From Bdellovibrionales bacterium (GTDB taxonomy: Bacteria > Bdellovibrionota > UBA1018 > CAIMNF01), in contig CANNBJ010000001.1 of assembly GCA_947502835.1 (NCBI GenBank), forward strand, positions 62,001-126,000: DNA of 64,000 nt, in the 5' to 3' direction. Under the pieces are notes generated by a model, which ran no database searches, was not told the origin of the DNA, and saw only the letters and a program-made list of their open reading frames with translations. Positions 63,870 through 64,000 of the stretch are shown in pieces (position 1 is the first letter of the stretch; every line of letters begins with the position of its first letter). The translations under genes were made by a program, and so were the position numbers.

Positions 63870-64000
63870 ATGAAAAACCGAGTTCCGCTCGAGGCGCTGA
63901 AAAGCTTGCTTCAGGAGCAGGCTCCCGTGCGCGCTCGCCGCGATCTGGGAGTGCTTCCGGGAAGTGAGCCGCCCCATCCTCTTCGTGCAGGCCAGATCAT
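63870..64000 (+). CDS. Partial CDS at window end, unknown
   Basis: Only the first 43 codons are in the window. ATG 63870 is preceded by AGGTGG, a fair ribosome-binding site. The text begins MKNRVPLEALKSLLQEQAPV and continues with RARRDLGVLPGSEPPHP. No family can be named from this part. A TAGATA box lies about 20 bases upstream and could be a minus-10 element. Confidence 0.5.
   Translation, partial: MKNRVPLEALKSLLQEQAPVRARRDLGVLPGSEPPHPLRAGQI

Noticed and set aside
63716-63967. 83-codon plus-strand frame at the right end
   Set aside because: It starts inside the inverted repeat and ends in low-complexity Ser/Gly/Arg; the frame from ATG 63870 with AGGTGG upstream is better.

Overview
The window reads as a chromosomal segment of a Gram-negative, probably predatory or gliding delta-type proteobacterium, most likely a Bdellovibrionota or myxobacteria-related lineage. 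The reasons are many secreted and outer-membrane proteins without named functions, a gene set resembling the Myxococcus Glt/Agl gliding machinery (FHA-TM-AgmX/PglI protein, two large TPR proteins, an outer-membrane barrel, a CglF-like small protein), a complete set of fatty-acid and acyl-CoA genes, and both a B12-dependent and an oxygen-dependent ribonucleotide reductase. The taxonomic call is inference; there is no rRNA or tRNA in the window.

Layout. 1-6.7 kb: C-terminally cut polyphosphate kinase (minus), class II ribonucleotide reductase nrdJ, a GH5-like glycosidase and fabH. 6.9-13.2 kb: secreted protease, RluA-type pseudouridine synthase, two envelope proteins (one a degenerate M23 domain), fabI-cysE, and a minus-strand trio of secreted protein, lytic transglycosylase-like protein and PAP2 phosphatase. 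13.2-20.6 kb: peroxiredoxin, small basic protein, RluB-type pseudouridine synthase, family-5 uracil-DNA glycosylase, then small unknowns including a degenerate uracil-DNA-glycosylase-like protein, a deoxyhypusine-synthase-like enzyme, a stand-alone FliG C-terminal domain and a LysR regulator. 20.6-24.4 kb: an accessory-looking patch with a 759-residue coiled-coil secreted protein and a lipoprotein ending in eleven 21-bp repeats, separated by a strong hairpin. 23.9-28.0 kb: fadB-fadA with two small genes (minus).

28.9-39.9 kb is the most notable block: an HU/IHF gene, then tightly packed, often ATGA-overlapping genes for a barrel, two TPR proteins, a CglF-like protein, an FHA-TM-AgmX protein and a GYF-GYF-PilZ protein, followed by a lipase-like hydrolase, pyrE and a YkgJ protein. 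I infer an envelope-spanning Glt-type machine with a c-di-GMP input. 40.3-46.2 kb is a second envelope block: MltD, a TPR/outer-membrane-barrel protein, a FecR-domain protein, a proline-rich secreted protein and a lipoprotein 5'-nucleotidase. rpsT lies divergently between the two blocks.

46.2-57.5 kb: acyl-CoA carboxyltransferase, a HEIGH-type putative metallopeptidase, an MBL hydrolase, an acyl-CoA dehydrogenase, a lipoprotein, then nrdB-nrdA (class Ia) behind a long leader. 57.5-64 kb: secreted unknowns, a cation efflux protein, a PlsC-like acyltransferase, a secreted pentapeptide-repeat protein, an M28 aminopeptidase, two envelope unknowns, a striking nested inverted repeat and the start of one further gene.
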